This document shows, in pieces, positions 31,670-44,547 of a DNA stretch of 64,000 nucleotides; position 1 is the stretch's first letter, and every line of letters begins with the position of its first letter. The DNA comes from Luscinia megarhynchos (taxonomy: Eukaryota; Chordata; Aves; Passeriformes; Turdidae): contig CM067584.1 of the NCBI GenBank assembly GCA_034336665.1, positions 124,001 to 188,000 on the forward strand, in the 5' to 3' direction. The position numbers and the translations under genes are program-made. The notes under the pieces were generated by a model. The model worked only from the letters and a program-made list of their open reading frames with translations. It was not told the origin of the DNA and ran no database searches.

Positions 31670-33205
31670 ATGGAATATTTGGTGTATAAAACTTCCCTGG
31701 TCTCTTAATAGAGAAAAACTTCATAAGGAGCCTTGAAAGTGCTGCTTTAAAAGCACTTTAAAGCTTTGCTGTGGGGTCTGGTGTCTTCATCCCAGCTGGG
31801 AGATGCCCCAAAAGGGACAGGAGGGAAACTGTTCCAAAATGTTATAAATCCTAATGGATAAAAACAGATTTTCCCCTAACCCACATTTCCTGAGCCTGAT
31901 TCCTTTGTTTATTTTTATTTACACTCAGAGTAAAAAGAGGGAACCCCACTAAGTCCCTGGAACACTTCCCATGGAAGGAAAGGGGAAAATCCAGGTGGAA
32001 ATTTCCTCCCCAGCTCCGGTAAGAAGATTTGTGGTTTAATCATTTCATCCTCCTCAAGAAAGCAGGTCAGGGCAGGAAAAGCTTGCTGAGTTCTCAGGTG
32101 AATAAACAAGGAGAAGACCTGGGCCAAAAATGGCTGCATCAAACAAAAAAAAACCAAAAAAAACCAAAAAAACCAAACAAACAAAAAAAAACCAAAAAAA
32201 CCCCCACAATTTAAAAAATAATTTGAAAGTTGATTTTTTAATTCTACTTTTAAAATTATTTCCCTACCTCCAACCTGGCCCTTGTTTCAGTCTATTGCTT
32301 TTTAAATTTTATTTTATTTTTTTTAAATAAAAAACAAGTAATTATCTACATTTCTCCAGCTCACCCCCAACCTCTTTTCCCAGCGGGGGGGGGGGAGGGG
32401 GGAAGAAAAAAGGAGATTTTTTTCCTGCCCACAAGAAGCACCCAGAACATTCTCTCTGTCCCAAAAATGTCAAATGTCAATGCCCTAATTTCAACAAGTC
32501 CCTGCAAGCTCTGAGCTCCCCGTGACACATCCCGGAGTGATTCCCGGAGCAGGGTCCGAGGTGCCAAAAATCCAAATATTTTGGGATGGGTGCCAAAGCA
32601 GTGGGAACGGCAGTAGCGTGAGCCATCCCGGGTTATTTTGGAGGAGGTGACCTCAGCTCCTGATGTCACCCAGGGCGCTCCCAGCCCGGAAAGTTCCTCC
32701 CAGGGGGACCGCGAGTGTCCAAAATAATCCGGGAGAGAAGGGAAGGAAAAGAAGGGAAAACCTCCCGGTGAGTCATGTGCGAGCAATCCCGCTCCGAGGG
32801 GAAAAAAAAATTTAAAAATCCATCTTTTCCTGCCAAGGAGCTGGCGCTGGGTAATGGAATTTCAGCGGGTTTACGGGAATTCCGGGATTTCTGGGAAAGG
32901 ATTTGTTCCCTGGAGCCGCAGGGAGGATCTGGGCTCTTGGAGCAGTAAAAGGAGATTTCTCCATCACAAAGGGCACAAGGAGCCCTTTCTGGGAAGGCTT
33001 TTCCCCGGCACAGCAGGGAACTGTTGGAGTCCTGCAGCAGCTGGCCCCGGGGTTATTTTTAACTCCAAAGCGGAGCCGCTGCTCCCATCTCCCAGAAATT
33101 CATCACATAGCCTCGAACACAAGAACTCCATTTTTTACCCCCACTTCAAAGCACTTTTTGGATCAGTTTTTGTACCAAAATTAATTTTCCCCCCAAAACC
33201 AGCAT
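31670..33205. other. Intergenic DNA, no gene recognised
   Basis: Contains an A-rich CAAAAAAAACCAAAAAAACC tract (32143-32210), a poly-G run near 32390, and otherwise unique sequence without supported ORFs. Confidence 0.5.
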
Positions 33206-33209
33206 TTTA

Positions 33210-34020
33210 TTTATTTATTTTTTAATAAAAGCTGTTCTTTTACCTTCTAGCACCCCTGTGATGCCTGGGAGAGGCCAAAAGCATTTTTGGGAGCTATAAT
33301 GTTGTAATAAAGTTGGATAGAATATTTGATTTTTTATGCAGAATAGCTGAACTTTTATTTATATAATTGATATCTATATGATTGCTATAAGGTAGTTGTT
33401 TGAATTTATTTGGTTCGCAATTTATTGAAACTTAATTTATTGGTTAGTAACGGTTAATGTACAAGTTCATTAAATTTTTTTGAGATATATTTATATTTTT
33501 TTATGGATATTTATGGGACAGATTTTTTATTTTTGTAGGTGCAAAGTGGTTTATTATAAGAATAGATTGCAATATTGTAATAATATATAAAGATAATGAT
33601 ATATTATAATTATTGATATAAGATACAATAAATATTATAATAGCTAATATTTTATGTTAATTATATTATAATTACATAATAATGTCATAATATAATATTA
33701 TATATTATAGTATATACTATATAGTATAGTATATATTACTGTAGTATAGTTTAATAATACATAACATATAATATAATATAAAATATCATCTAATATAATA
33801 TATAATAATATATAATAATATGTATAATACCTAATATAGAATGTAATATAGAATGTAATATATAATATACAAAATATAATGTATTATACATTATATATTA
33901 TATAATACAATATACTAATATACAAAATAATATATTATATTCTATATATTCTATATTCTAATAGTAATACTATATTGTAATAATCTGTAAAAGATCATGT
34001 AAACTGATTTTAATTTTTTT
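33210..34020. repeat. AT-rich ATATTATAATA tract
   Basis: Very AT-rich, with dense degenerate TATAATATA words between about 33560 and 33960. A low-complexity region with no gene. Confidence 0.8.
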
Positions 34021-34254
34021 TAATGGGAATTTAATAGGCTATTTTGTTAGAACAGTAAGGTTGGAATTCTGTTTCAGGAGGGTTTTTATGGTAAGGATTA
34101 TTTTTGTGTTGCACTATCCCACGCAGGGGATCTGCCCAGGCCTGGTGCATCCCTGGAGGGGAGGGTAAGGAGCTTACAGGGACCTGCCTGGAATAGCAGC
34201 GAGCTCAGCCCTGGGGTTATCACCCTGAGCAGATTGGAGCAGCTCAGGGGTCCT

Positions 34255-34860
34255 TTCTAACCCCTGCAGAAACAGTTCTACCCCATGGACAATTATAACC
34301 CCCTGGATAAACATTTCTAACTCTATAGATAGTTATAACCCCATGGATAAATATTTATAACCCCCTGGATAAACATTTATAACCCTATTGATAATTATAA
34401 CCCCATGGATAAACCCTATGGACAATTATAACCCCCTGGATAAACATTTACAACCCTACAGACAATGATAACGCCCTGGATAAACATTTATAAACCTATA
34501 GATAGTTATAACCCCATGGATAAATATTTATAACCCTACTCATAATTATATGATAGATAAAAAGTTCTACCCCTATTGATAATTACAACCCCATGGATAA
34601 ACATTTATAACCCAACAGATGAACATTTTTACCTCAAAGGATGAACATTTATAACCCAATAGACGAATATTTTTAACCCCCAATAGATGAATATTTTTAA
34701 TCCCCAAAGATGAATATTTTAACCCCGAAAGATGAATATTTATAACCCCAAAAGATGAACATTTATAATCCCATTGATGAACGTTTATAACCCCAAAAGA
34801 CGAACATTTATAACCCCATAGACGAACATTTATAACCCCATAGATGAACATTTAGAGCCT
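34255..34860 (+). repeat. ATAACCCCATGGATAAACATTT minisatellite
   Basis: About 25 units of 19-24 bp in two subfamilies: ATAACCCCATGGATAAACATTT to the left, and ATAACCCCAAAAGATGAACATTT to the right. The right half keeps a minus-strand frame open by chance. Confidence 0.9.
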
Positions 34861-35334
34861 TTTTAAGGCCTTGTCCATGAGCAAAAGTCGGGAGGGTGAG
34901 TGCAGCCCCCAAAATTTCATAATCCAGTGGCCACTACCCCACAGGAAAGAAACAAATATTGAATTAATTCCAAAGTGCCATCAGCGAGGGAAGCAGATCC
35001 ACAGGGAAGGGACCAGCTCCTCCCCAGCTCCGGGGCTGCCCTGGCTGCAGAGCCATAAATTGAATTATTTTTTCCTTGGCTTCCCTGCAGGGCCAAGGAG
35101 AAAAAGCCCTCTGGAAGGTGCTGGGTGGAAACTTTGGCCAGGTGTTTTTTCCCCTGCCTGGTTTTCCTCTCCTGGCACGTTTCTCTGCGATTTGCTAGGA
35201 CTTCTCCTCCTCCTCCCCACCGTGGGTTACATAATGATGACTCCCTGGAACAGCACGTAATTAATGCCCTGCTCCTCCCATTCCTCCTCCTGGCCTGTTT
35301 TCCCCCACAGAAAAGGTAAAAAAATTAATTAAGT

Positions 35335-35430
35335 CACAGAATCATGGGATGGTTTGGGTGGAGAGGACCTTAAATCTCATCACAGCTTCCACTGTCCCGT
35401 CCAACCTGGCCCTGAACACCTTTTATCCTC
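35335..35430 (-). mobile_element. Short CR1 3' end
   Basis: CAGAATCATGGGATGGTTTG followed by AGAGGACCTTAAATCTCATC. This is a reverse-oriented CR1 end. Confidence 0.78.
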
Positions 35431-35870
35431 TTTTTCCAGTCCTTTTATACTATTTTTTCTCCATACTGAAAAATATCCAGGTTTCAGGAGCAAAGAAGAA
35501 ATCCCATCCATTCAATCCACAGAATGATTATGCAGGTGAAGGTTCCCACACAGAACCTGGAAAAACCCTCTGCCACTAAAAATGGGCTAAAAATGACATT
35601 TTTTCCTCTGGAAGGAGAACTCTCTGCAGGGCTGCACAGCCCAAGTGATCACCAAAAATCTCACTATGAAAAAAACTCAAAATATTCTCATAAAGGCTCA
35701 AATTTCTTAAATTACAAACTGAGATGGGAAAATCCTGAGTGGTATCTTTCCTTCTGGCTGGGCAGGAAGTGCCCCTGGGGGTTTTGCCACCACCCTTGGC
35801 TGTCCCCAAATTGGATTTTCTCTGCTGTCATCCAGGCAGCAGCCAAACACCGTCTTCCCAAGAAAAATAA

Positions 35871-35904
<34 letters not shown>

Positions 35905-37204
35905 AAAATCGAGAGAGAGAATCCAGAGCAAATTCCCAATAAAAATCCCGGAGTTTTGCTTCAAAGAGACAATTCCATGGTGAAAATTCCATTAGGGGAT
36001 AATCCAAGCTCTGTAAAACGCATCCCCTTAACCCTCTGAATACAATTATTCTCCATTATTTTTCCCTTTGGAGAGTTTCAAGAGGATTCTGGAAGAACTC
36101 AGTGGAATCTCAGCCCAAGTTTGGAATTTTTTTTTTTTGCTCCAGTGAGTGAGGGCAGGCTGGGCACTTCACCCTTTCCTCAAACCCCCCCAGATCACCC
36201 AAAATCCATCCCCAGAAACCACCTGGATGCCTTCCTTGCCTTTGCAAAGCCAGAGCTGGGTGAATAAAAGCATTTTCATGAATTAAAGCTATAAAAAACA
36301 ACGTAAAATCAATGGGAGATGATGAAGGAGATGAACCTTCCTCCCTCCCCAGCTCAGCATTAAACCAAAGTCAGTGTTACGAGAAAAACTCATCCCATTA
36401 ATGATTTCTGAGCTGGCACAGGGCCTGCTGTGTTGCTTCCACTTCCTCCAAACCTCCAGAGGAGATCAATGCAGCTCCTGACTTGAGGCTGAGACAAATT
36501 TTACCCAAGGATGTAAAAAAAAAAAAAACCATTAAAGAGCTGCTGTGGGTGCACTGGTGGGGAGGTTTCAGCTCTGATGACTTCCACGATAAATTAAAAA
36601 TTCATTAATAATCCATAAGCTGCTCCTGATTGACATGCAGCTGGGATCTGACAAAATGTCTTTATTTCTGCAAACAGAAATTCTGTTTCCAGAGGGAAAA
36701 GTGGTTTATTCTTCAGTTTTGGCCAGAGCATGGTTTTCAGTAAATGTTCTTTTCAGATAAATAATTTTTTGCTGCTGTTATTCCTCTGGAAAAAATTGTT
36801 ACAATAAACCCCTGATTTTTAGATTTATGCAGGATTAATTCGTCCCAACCAGCCCATTCTGTTTCTTTCTTTTCCTGGCATGGGATTTGGGTGAGTATTT
36901 AAACTCAAACCAGGCAATCAGGAGCCATCTGCTCATCCACACACAGAATAAATTTCTCTTGTAGAGCAGACCTTCCACAGGCTTCAATCCTACCTATTCC
37001 ATGTTCTCCTGCCTGAATTAATATCCATGTTTTCCCATTTCCCTGCCAGGCAGAAACCACTTTTATTTATTCTAACCTAACCCAGCCAGAGGGATCACAA
37101 GACTGTGGAGCACCAGGGCAAAATCCGTTTTCCATCCAGATGTGCTCTGTGGTCCAGGATGGTTCTTCCTGGTCCAGCTGTTTTGGGCAGCCTCAGGAGG
37201 GTTT

Positions 37205-37400
37205 TGGGCATCTTAAAATCGTAAAATCCTGGAATTTGGGTTGGAAGGGACCTTAAAACTCATCCAGTGCCACCCCTGCCATGGCAGGGACAGCTCCCAC
37301 TGTCCCAGGCTGCTCCAAACTGGCCTTGGGCATTTCCAGGGGTCCAGGGGGAGCCACAGCACCTCTGGAAACCCCTAAAAGTTGGGAACTCCCCCATTCT
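37205..37400 (-). mobile_element. CR1 LINE 3' fragment
   Basis: TTGGGTTGGAAGGGACCTTA, then GCCATGGCAGGGACAGCTCC and CAGGCTGCTCCAAACTGGCC. Reverse-oriented CR1. Confidence 0.82.
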
Positions 37401-37734
37401 GGTCTTTAGATCTCTGTATATTCCAGCTGTGTATCCAAACCCTTTGAAAAACCTGAATTTGCCATCCCCTGATTTTTAATTTTCTTCTGTGGCATTTCCT
37501 CCCATTAAACATGGGGATTCCCTGACATAGAGCAAGGTTGCAGGAGTGAGTTCTGCTCCTCTGGGAGGAGGGAGGCAGATTTGAAACACAAATCCATCCT
37601 CTCTCCCACAGGTCTGAGGGTTTTATTTCCTGTCCATCAGCCCTGGGAGCAGCTCTGTTCCATGGGATAATGGGTTTGGAGCTGTGGTCAGCAGCTGCTA
37701 AAAGCATCCTGTCCTCTCCCAGGACAGGAGATTT

Positions 37735-38790
37735 CCAACCCACCCCAAACCCTGATATTTCTTCAAATAAAAAATCCATGCACTGTGATTTTCCAAGATT
37801 CCCAAAACAGCCCCAAACCTCCTCGTTCCATTTGGTATTTCTCCAATAAATCACCAAGACACTGCAATTTTCCAAGATTTCCCCAGCCAGCCCCAAGCCT
37901 TGATATTCCTTCAGTGTAAAATCCAACTGCTGCAATATTCCAGGATTTTCAGATCAGCCTGGAACCCTGATAACTCTTCAATCAAACCATCAATGTGCTG
38001 TGGTTTTCCAAGATTTTTAAATCAGCCCCAAGCCCTGATATTTCCTCAATATAAAATCCAAATGTTGCAATATTCTGAGACTTCCAAACTGGCCCCAAAT
38101 CCAACATTTCTTCAGTAAACCATCAAAACACTTCAACTTTCCAAGATTCCCAAATCAGCCCCAAATCCAACAATTCCATTGTTATTTCTTCAATAAACCA
38201 TCAAAGCACTGCAATTTTCCAAGATTCCCAAATCCTGATGGTCTCACCAACATTTCTTCAATAAACCACCCAAATGTTTCTATTTCCCAACACTCCAATA
38301 TTTTCTCAGTATAAAATCCAACTGCTGCAATATTCCAAGATTTTGGAATCGGCCTCAAATCCTGATAATTCTTCAATAAAACCATCCAGGTACTGCAGTA
38401 TTCCAGGATTTTACATTCAGCCTCAAACCCTGACAATTCTTCAATAAAACCATCCAAGTGCTGCAATTTTCCCAGATTTCTGAATCAACCCCAAGCCCTG
38501 GTATTTCCTTAGTATAAAATTGAACTGCTTCAGTATTCCAGGATTTCTGAATTGGCCTCAAACCCTGATAGTTCTTCAATAAAACCATCCAGGTATTGCA
38601 ATATTCCAGGATTTTACATTCAGCCTCAAACCTTGATAATTCTTCAACAAAACCATCAGTGTGCTGCAATTTTCCAAGATTTTCAAATCAGCCCCAAGCC
38701 CTGGTATTTCCTCAGTATAAAATCCGACTGCTGCAATATTTCAGAATTTTGCATTCAGCCTCAAACCCTGACAATCCTTCAATAAAACCG
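37735..38790 (+). repeat. Approx. 70-bp minisatellite upstream of PRNP
   Basis: About fourteen degenerate units, each carrying CCTGATAATTCTTCAATAAA, ACCATC, a CACTGCAATTTTCCAAGATT block and an AATCAGCCCCAAA block. The array starts near 37735 and ends 200 bases before PRNP upstream DNA. A lone related unit sits in the PRNP intron at about 40070-40145. Confidence 0.9.
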
Positions 38791-38994
38791 TGGAAATGCC
38801 GCGATTTTTCGGGTGCTCCTTTGGCTGCCAGCTCCGCTCCCCGTGCCCGGGGGGAGGATTTGGGGTTGTGGGGAGCTGGCTGCGGTTTTCCCCGGGGAAG
38901 GGGATGGATTTTGGATGGTGGATGATGAATGATGGATGATGAACGATGGGTGATGGATGGTGGGCGGTGGATGCGGGCCGGGCTAAGCCGGGCT

Positions 38995-39079
38995 CGGCTC
39001 CTCCCTCTCGCTATTTAGTCCTGCGCCGAGCTCCGGGGCTGAATCACCTCGGAGCGAGCGGGCAGCGCCTCTGCAGCCG
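38995..39079 (+). promoter_or_regulatory. PRNP: PRNP promoter and noncoding exon 1
   Basis: A TATA-like GCTATTTAG at 39010-39018 sits in a GC-rich block. About 60 bases later a strong donor (GCCG/GTGAGTGCG) ends a probable noncoding exon at 39079. Joined to the acceptor at 42196, this gives the usual PRNP layout with the whole ORF in the last exon. The TSS, likely near 39040, is inferred. Confidence 0.6.
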
Positions 39080-42000
39080 GTGAGTGCGGGGAAAACGGGA
39101 CACGGGGGCTCGGGGAGGGATAAACCCAGGGAGGTGAGGGGGTTTGAACCCCGATGCGGGGCTGCCTCTTTCCTGCCCTGGCCGCCTAAAAATTGGCGTT
39201 TCCAGCGGCTCCTTAAAAGCCAGAGCCCTGCTCCTGCCCAGACCTTGTTTACTCAGCGCTGGTGGGGAATTTCTTCTCGGGGGGTTTTGCCTTTTCCCAG
39301 CTACTCCCCCGTTCTTTGGAGAGGTGAAAGAGAAAGTGGTGAGGGCGAGATTTTTTAATCCAGAGGTGACATTTTCAGGGAAATTCCGATTTCATTTCGG
39401 ATCCCCGGAACCCCAAGCCGGAATTTTCACCCCAGCATCGCCAGGAGGGTCGGGACGCGCTCCCCCCGAGCATCTTCCCACCTCCCTTCCCCCCCTCCCC
39501 AGGGCCTTTCCCAAGGTTATTTCCAGGGGTGTTTTGGCACCCTGCTGTTGGTTTTTCCCCTCCGAAGCGGAACCTCCTCCTTGCCAACACCGAGCACATA
39601 ATTGCTGCTTGCGATCGCTCCTCGCAGCCTCCATTTTCCGCCGAGGGAGCGCAGGGTTCCTCCAGCACGGATAAAAATCAGCTCTGGCACAAGCCACCTG
39701 AATTAATTCCTCATTTACAGCATCCTCCGGTTGGGCGAATTTGGAGGAGGAAGGTTAAAAAAAATTATAGATCGAGTGTGAATTCACTCCATCTATAATT
39801 TAATACTAATGTCATGGTCAGGCCATAAATAGCGTTTCTGAGCAGAGAGATCCCAGCCAGGGATTTTTCTTCTCTGACAGAAATCTGGGATTTTTTTCCC
39901 CTGGGAGAAAAAATTCTCCCGGATTCCCAGGAAGCGGCTCCTGACCCCCATGAAGGGTTTGTGCCAGGGAACTCATTTCTCTGGGGCGAAGCTCCTCGCT
40001 CGTTAATTAGCGCCTGTGCCCTGTTTATCAGAGCTCTAAAAGCAATTAGAGAAGCAGCTCAGCGCTGCCAGGCGCTGCAACATTCCAAGGTTCTTGAATC
40101 AGCATCAAACACTGCGATTTCTTCCATAAAACCATCGCACTGCTTTGCCAAAACCTCTCCTCAACCAAGGCCTGATTTTTCCCCCCATAGAAGCTCACAG
40201 AGAGGAGTGATATCTCCAAAATTAAATTTAAAACGCAGCCAGTTTGCTGCCTTTTCCTCCTCCGTTTTTAATTTTCCCGAGCACCCAAGGAGCTGGTTGT
40301 TTTCCCCTGCCTTTTGGCTATTTTTAACCCCCCTGATCTCATCCCTGCCCCCAGCGGGTGGGTGCTGAGGGAGGCAGCGAACCCGCTCCGGAGCGGGTGC
40401 CTTGAGCCCAGATTTTTCCATGAAAAAGCAATTCCAAGCCTGGAATTCCTGCCGGTCACCAGGGACAGGCTTGTGCATCTCCCCAGCGTTTTTATTTATG
40501 GTCTTGCTAACGATCCCATCAAAACCACTGAGCTTGAAGGGCTTTAATTCAAGCATTTCTGGACATAAAACCAGGGTTTGGGTTTTTTTTTTGGTTTTTT
40601 TTGGGTTTTTTTTTTTTTTTTTTTGGCAGGAGAAGGGGAGAAAAAACATCATTAACGAACCCAAAGAGATTAATTTGCTTTTTGTGGCCCACAAAGCTGT
40701 GTCTAGGTGGCAACAGGAAAATTCTGGTTTAAACAGGGGCTTGTTTGGCCTTTTTGGCTGCTCGGGAAAGCTCAGCATCTCCTGCCAGCCTTCGGGTTAT
40801 TCCGGGGGTGGCTCCGTAGGAAGCTGCTCCACTAATCACTGAGAAGGGGGGAAAAAAAGAAAAGAAAAAAAAGAAAAAAAATTAGGACCCAAACGGAATT
40901 GTTTCTTGCTGTAACACGAAGGCGCATCCAGGGATGCTGAGAACCGCCCACCCACAGCCAGAGCGCTCCTCTCGCCCTCCCCAGCAGGCGAGGGGCGATT
41001 TTGGGGGGACAGCTCAGCCTCGGGCAAGATGGCAAAACCCTTTTGAACCCAGGGGAGCGGCGATCCGGCGCCCTTGGCACTGCGAGGAGGCACCCGGAGG
41101 GGTTTGGCAGTTTGGGAGGTGTTTCCCGAGGTTTTCCCCGAGGGTTTGCGGCCCTGGTGTGGATTGGCTCGGCCGGATTTTGCACCAGGGGCGGGAATGA
41201 CTCGGTAGCCACGGGGGTCTCAGCCTCGCCAGCCCCCGGGCCAGCGTGGGAGATGCCCGGGATGCCAACAGCAAACGCTGAGTCAGTGGATGCTCTGAGT
41301 CAATGGATGTTGGCAAACACTGAATAACAAAAAAATCCAGTTTTCAGCTAAGGCCTGGCGCCCATTAATAGGAATTTGGGGTAAAACATGCAGAATTTGG
41401 GAAGAGAAACCCCCCGGGGCCGGGCTGGGCGTTGCCCTCCCGGCAGCTTTGAGTAATCTAAAGCATTGGGGTCGAGCTGGATCCATTCACGGCGCCGATC
41501 CTGGCCCAGCAGGAATCTCATTGCTGCCCTCATACTGGGCAGGTTTGATAAGATAAGCGGAATTTTACCTCGAAATCAAGTGAATGAAGCATTTTCTCCC
41601 AAGAGCTTTTCTTTCACCGCTTAAAGCTGCCATTGCCAGCAGCAGGGTCCTGTTGGGGGTATATAAAAATACATATGTTTAAAAATATATATATAAACCC
41701 ACACACATTTTATATATAAATACATATATTAAATGTATATGTATATATACATACATAATAATATATACTATATATAATAGATAAATACTTCTATATATAC
41801 ATATATGAAAATACATATATACATATATATGAATGCACATACACACATATATATAAATACATATATTAAATGTATCTATAAATACATATATACATATATA
41901 TAATACATAAATACTTCTATATATGCATATATAAATATATACACATATATAAAAATACATATATACACATATGTATGAATACACATACTATACACACACA

Positions 42001-42196
42001 TATATTTAAATATAAAGTATTTTACATTTATCTAGAAATAAAGGGTTTGTGGAAGGGAGGGTAAATACCGGTTTATTCCAGAGCTGTTTGTTCTGCAGCT
42101 GGATTTAAGGGGCGCAGCCGTGTTTTGTGTGCCCCCAAGCGAGGGAGGGCTGATGGGGGGGTGTGGCCCTGCCTGACGCTGTCCTTGTCCCCACAG
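39080..42196 (+). other. PRNP: PRNP 5' intron
   Basis: GT..AG intron between the noncoding exon and the coding exon (acceptor CTTGTCCCCACAG). It contains a poly-T run (about 40575-40625), the lone minisatellite unit near 40070, and the AT microsatellite at 41660-42010. No other gene is supported. Confidence 0.6.
41660..42010 (+). repeat. ATATAC/ACATATAT microsatellite
   Basis: About 350 bases of alternating ATACATATATA words just before the PRNP coding exon. The minus-strand Tyr/Ile-rich ORF here is an artefact. Confidence 0.88.
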
Positions 42197-42198
42197 CC

Positions 42199-42985
42199 AT
42201 GGCCAGGCTCCTCGGCACCCGCTGCCTGCTGCTGCTGCTGCTCCTCGGCGTCTGCACCGACATCGCCTGCGCCAAGAAAGGCAAAGGCAAACCCGGCTGG
42301 GGCGGGGGCAGCCACCGCCAGCCCAGCTACCCCCGCCAGCCCGGCTACCCCCAAAACCCCGGGCTACCCCCATAACCCCGGCTACCCCCATAACCCCGGC
42401 TACCCCCATAACCCCGGCTACCCGCACAACCCCGGCTACCCAGGCTGGGGGCAGGGCTACAACCCGTCCAGCGGCGGGAGTTACCACCAGAAGCCGTGGA
42501 AGGCGCCCAAGCCCAAGCCCAGCTTCAAGCACGTGGCGGGGGCGGCGGCGGCGGGTGCCGTGGTGGGGGGCCTGGGGGGCTACGCCATGGGCAGGGTGAT
42601 GTCGGGCATGCACTACCGCTTCGACAGCCCCGACGAGTACCGCTGGTGGAACGAGAACGCCGCGCGCTACCCCAACCAGGTCTACTACCGCGACTATCGC
42701 GACCAGCGCGGCCCCGTGCCGCAGGACGTTTTCGTGGCCGACTGCTTCAACATCACCGTCACCGAGCACAACATCGGCCCCGCCGCCAAGCGGAACGCCT
42801 CGGAGGCGGGAGCGGCTGTTAACCAGACGGAGGCGGAGCTGGAGACGCGCGTGGTGACCAAGGTGATCCGCGAGATGTGCATCCAGCAATACCAGGAGTA
42901 CCGGCTGGCCTCGGGCATGCGGCCGCACCTCGCCGACGCCTCGCTGGCAGCCCTGCTGCTCCTCCTCCTCTTCGCCCTGCACTAG
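42199..42985 (+). CDS. PRNP: PRNP, prion protein, with a one-base frame break in the repeats
   Basis: Single coding exon with ATG at 42199, two bases after the splice acceptor, and TAG at 42983-42985. It encodes a GPI-anchored cell-surface glycoprotein. Visible parts in order: signal peptide (first 24 residues, Leu-rich), a basic KKGKGK stretch, avian hexarepeats of the GYPHNP type, the hydrophobic segment AGAAAAGAVVGGLGGYAMG, a globular domain with two cysteines (DCFNIT and MCIQQYQEY), three N-glycosylation sequons (NIT, NAS, NQT), and a hydrophobic GPI-signal tail. Oddity: one extra G at 42361-42363 (CCCCGGGCTAC where sister units have CCCCGGCTAC) shifts the frame near codon 55, and the first frame stops at 42373-42375. 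The downstream frame is otherwise uninterrupted, so an assembly error or a recent indel is more likely than a long-dead gene. Confidence 0.92.
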
Positions 42986-44525
42986 AGTGCTCCGCGCCTT
43001 CCAGGTGTCACCCGTGTCCCCGAGGGGTCCCCGCCCCGTTCGCGCTTGGTTGGTTTTGGTGAGGAGCACCTGGGGCACTCCCCGGAGTATCCGGTTCAGG
43101 CAACAGGATGAAAATTTCCTTTTCTGCCCCAAACGCGTCCCCGGGACGGCACTGGAGCCCAAAGCCGCAGCCTTCACCATCTCGGGGCCACCCCGAGAGG
43201 GATCAGGCAGAGGGGAGCTCTCCTTGGCATCCCTGCAGGAGCGTTTCCAAAAATCCTCTTTGTTAACAGGCAGGGTTTTATCTTGCCCCTCAGCCCCCAC
43301 GCTCCCTCTCCCTGGGGCACCCCAGCACCTCAGGGCACTTCAGAGGGGTTTTCGAGCTGCCAGGTTGCAATTTGAACTGTTTAATCCTAAAAAATTAATT
43401 CCCTTCCCCATGTACATGAAGAGCTGCCACTCCACACCCTGCATGCTGCAAACTCCCTCTCTGCAGCAACACACCAAAATAAAGTCATTTTTTACTCCCT
43501 GTCACAGCGAGGCTGAAGCACCAGTCAGTTTTTAGAGGCAGAAAATGCTGCTGAATGCCCCAAACACCCCCAAAATTGTGTTATAGCCTGAGAAAAAGCT
43601 ATTTTGGATGCTCTAGGTGACAAGTTGTGTTCATACTTCAGCACCTGGACCATAAGGACGTTAAAATGCAGCAGAAAGTATTCTCAGGGGAGTCAAGCAC
43701 GTAGCAAGAGACTGAAATCGGCTAAACCATGCCGGTACAGCAAACAGCATCAGGAAAAACGGGCTGGGAAGGGAGATGCTTTAAAAAAAACCACATTTGT
43801 GAGTGATTCCTTTGCCCTGTGGAAGCAACGGGTGAAATTCTCGCTTCTCGTGTTGATGCTGGGCTGGGGACAAGCTGTAACATCCGTGGCGCTGCGCTTG
43901 TCAAACCGAGCTCAATTTAATATCTCTCGTGTATTTTTTATTTTGCAAGGCACTGAATAACACTGTCCTAAACAAGATATTTTTCCTTTTTTTCTTTTGT
44001 TTTGCATTGGTGTAAGCTAAGTGAAGATATATTATATATAAATAAATATATATAAATAGAGAGAAAATTAAGCTTTCAGGATAACCACCGGAAAAGCAGG
44101 GCTTTGAGGTGCCCCATACTTTGTGATAAGCAGATGTTTTGTAGACCCTGTCACGGTGCATGCCCGGGATTTGCCGTGGTGAGCCTTTTCTAAATGTTCT
44201 ACGTCTGGTACAAATTAAAACGGATCAAGCCAAGGTGCCCGGCAGCCTCCTTCGTGCGCCAGCCCCCGGCAGCCCCTGAATGGAACAGAAGCGGCATTTT
44301 CCACATTTCCCACATTTTATGCCCTCCCTGTCCCCTCTCCCCAGCCTGAGGGAGCCTTTATTCCCTTCCAGCACCAAATTTGGCCCAAGCCCCACAGTCC
44401 CAGTTAACCTTTTCTCCTCCCCCTGCTCGCACCAATGGTATCGCTGCAATCCAAGAAGTGTTTTCTAATTTCTGTCTCATTCCAGTTTCTGTCTAATAAA
44501 GGAGTTTTTACATTTGCTGTTTCAG
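42986..44525 (+). other. PRNP: PRNP 3' UTR
   Basis: A long 3' UTR is inferred. AATAAA signals occur at 43478-43483 and 44495-44500; the second is followed by a T/G-rich element and looks like the main end. No other gene is seen in this stretch. Confidence 0.6.
44495..44500 (+). terminator. PRNP: PRNP distal polyadenylation signal
   Basis: AATAAA in TCTAATAAAGGAG, about 1.5 kb after the stop, followed by TTTTTACATTTGCTGTTTCAG. Confidence 0.6.
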
Positions 44526-44547
44526 TGGCGTTAAGCCTGACCTGAGC

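Noticed and set aside
35872..35896. Poly-A run as evidence of a processed retrogene
   Set aside because: No gene-like sequence precedes it on either strand; it looks like a simple homopolymer.
42032..43300. A 422-codon minus ORF antisense to PRNP
   Set aside because: A shadow of GC-rich PRNP coding sequence; no start context, splice sites or family match.
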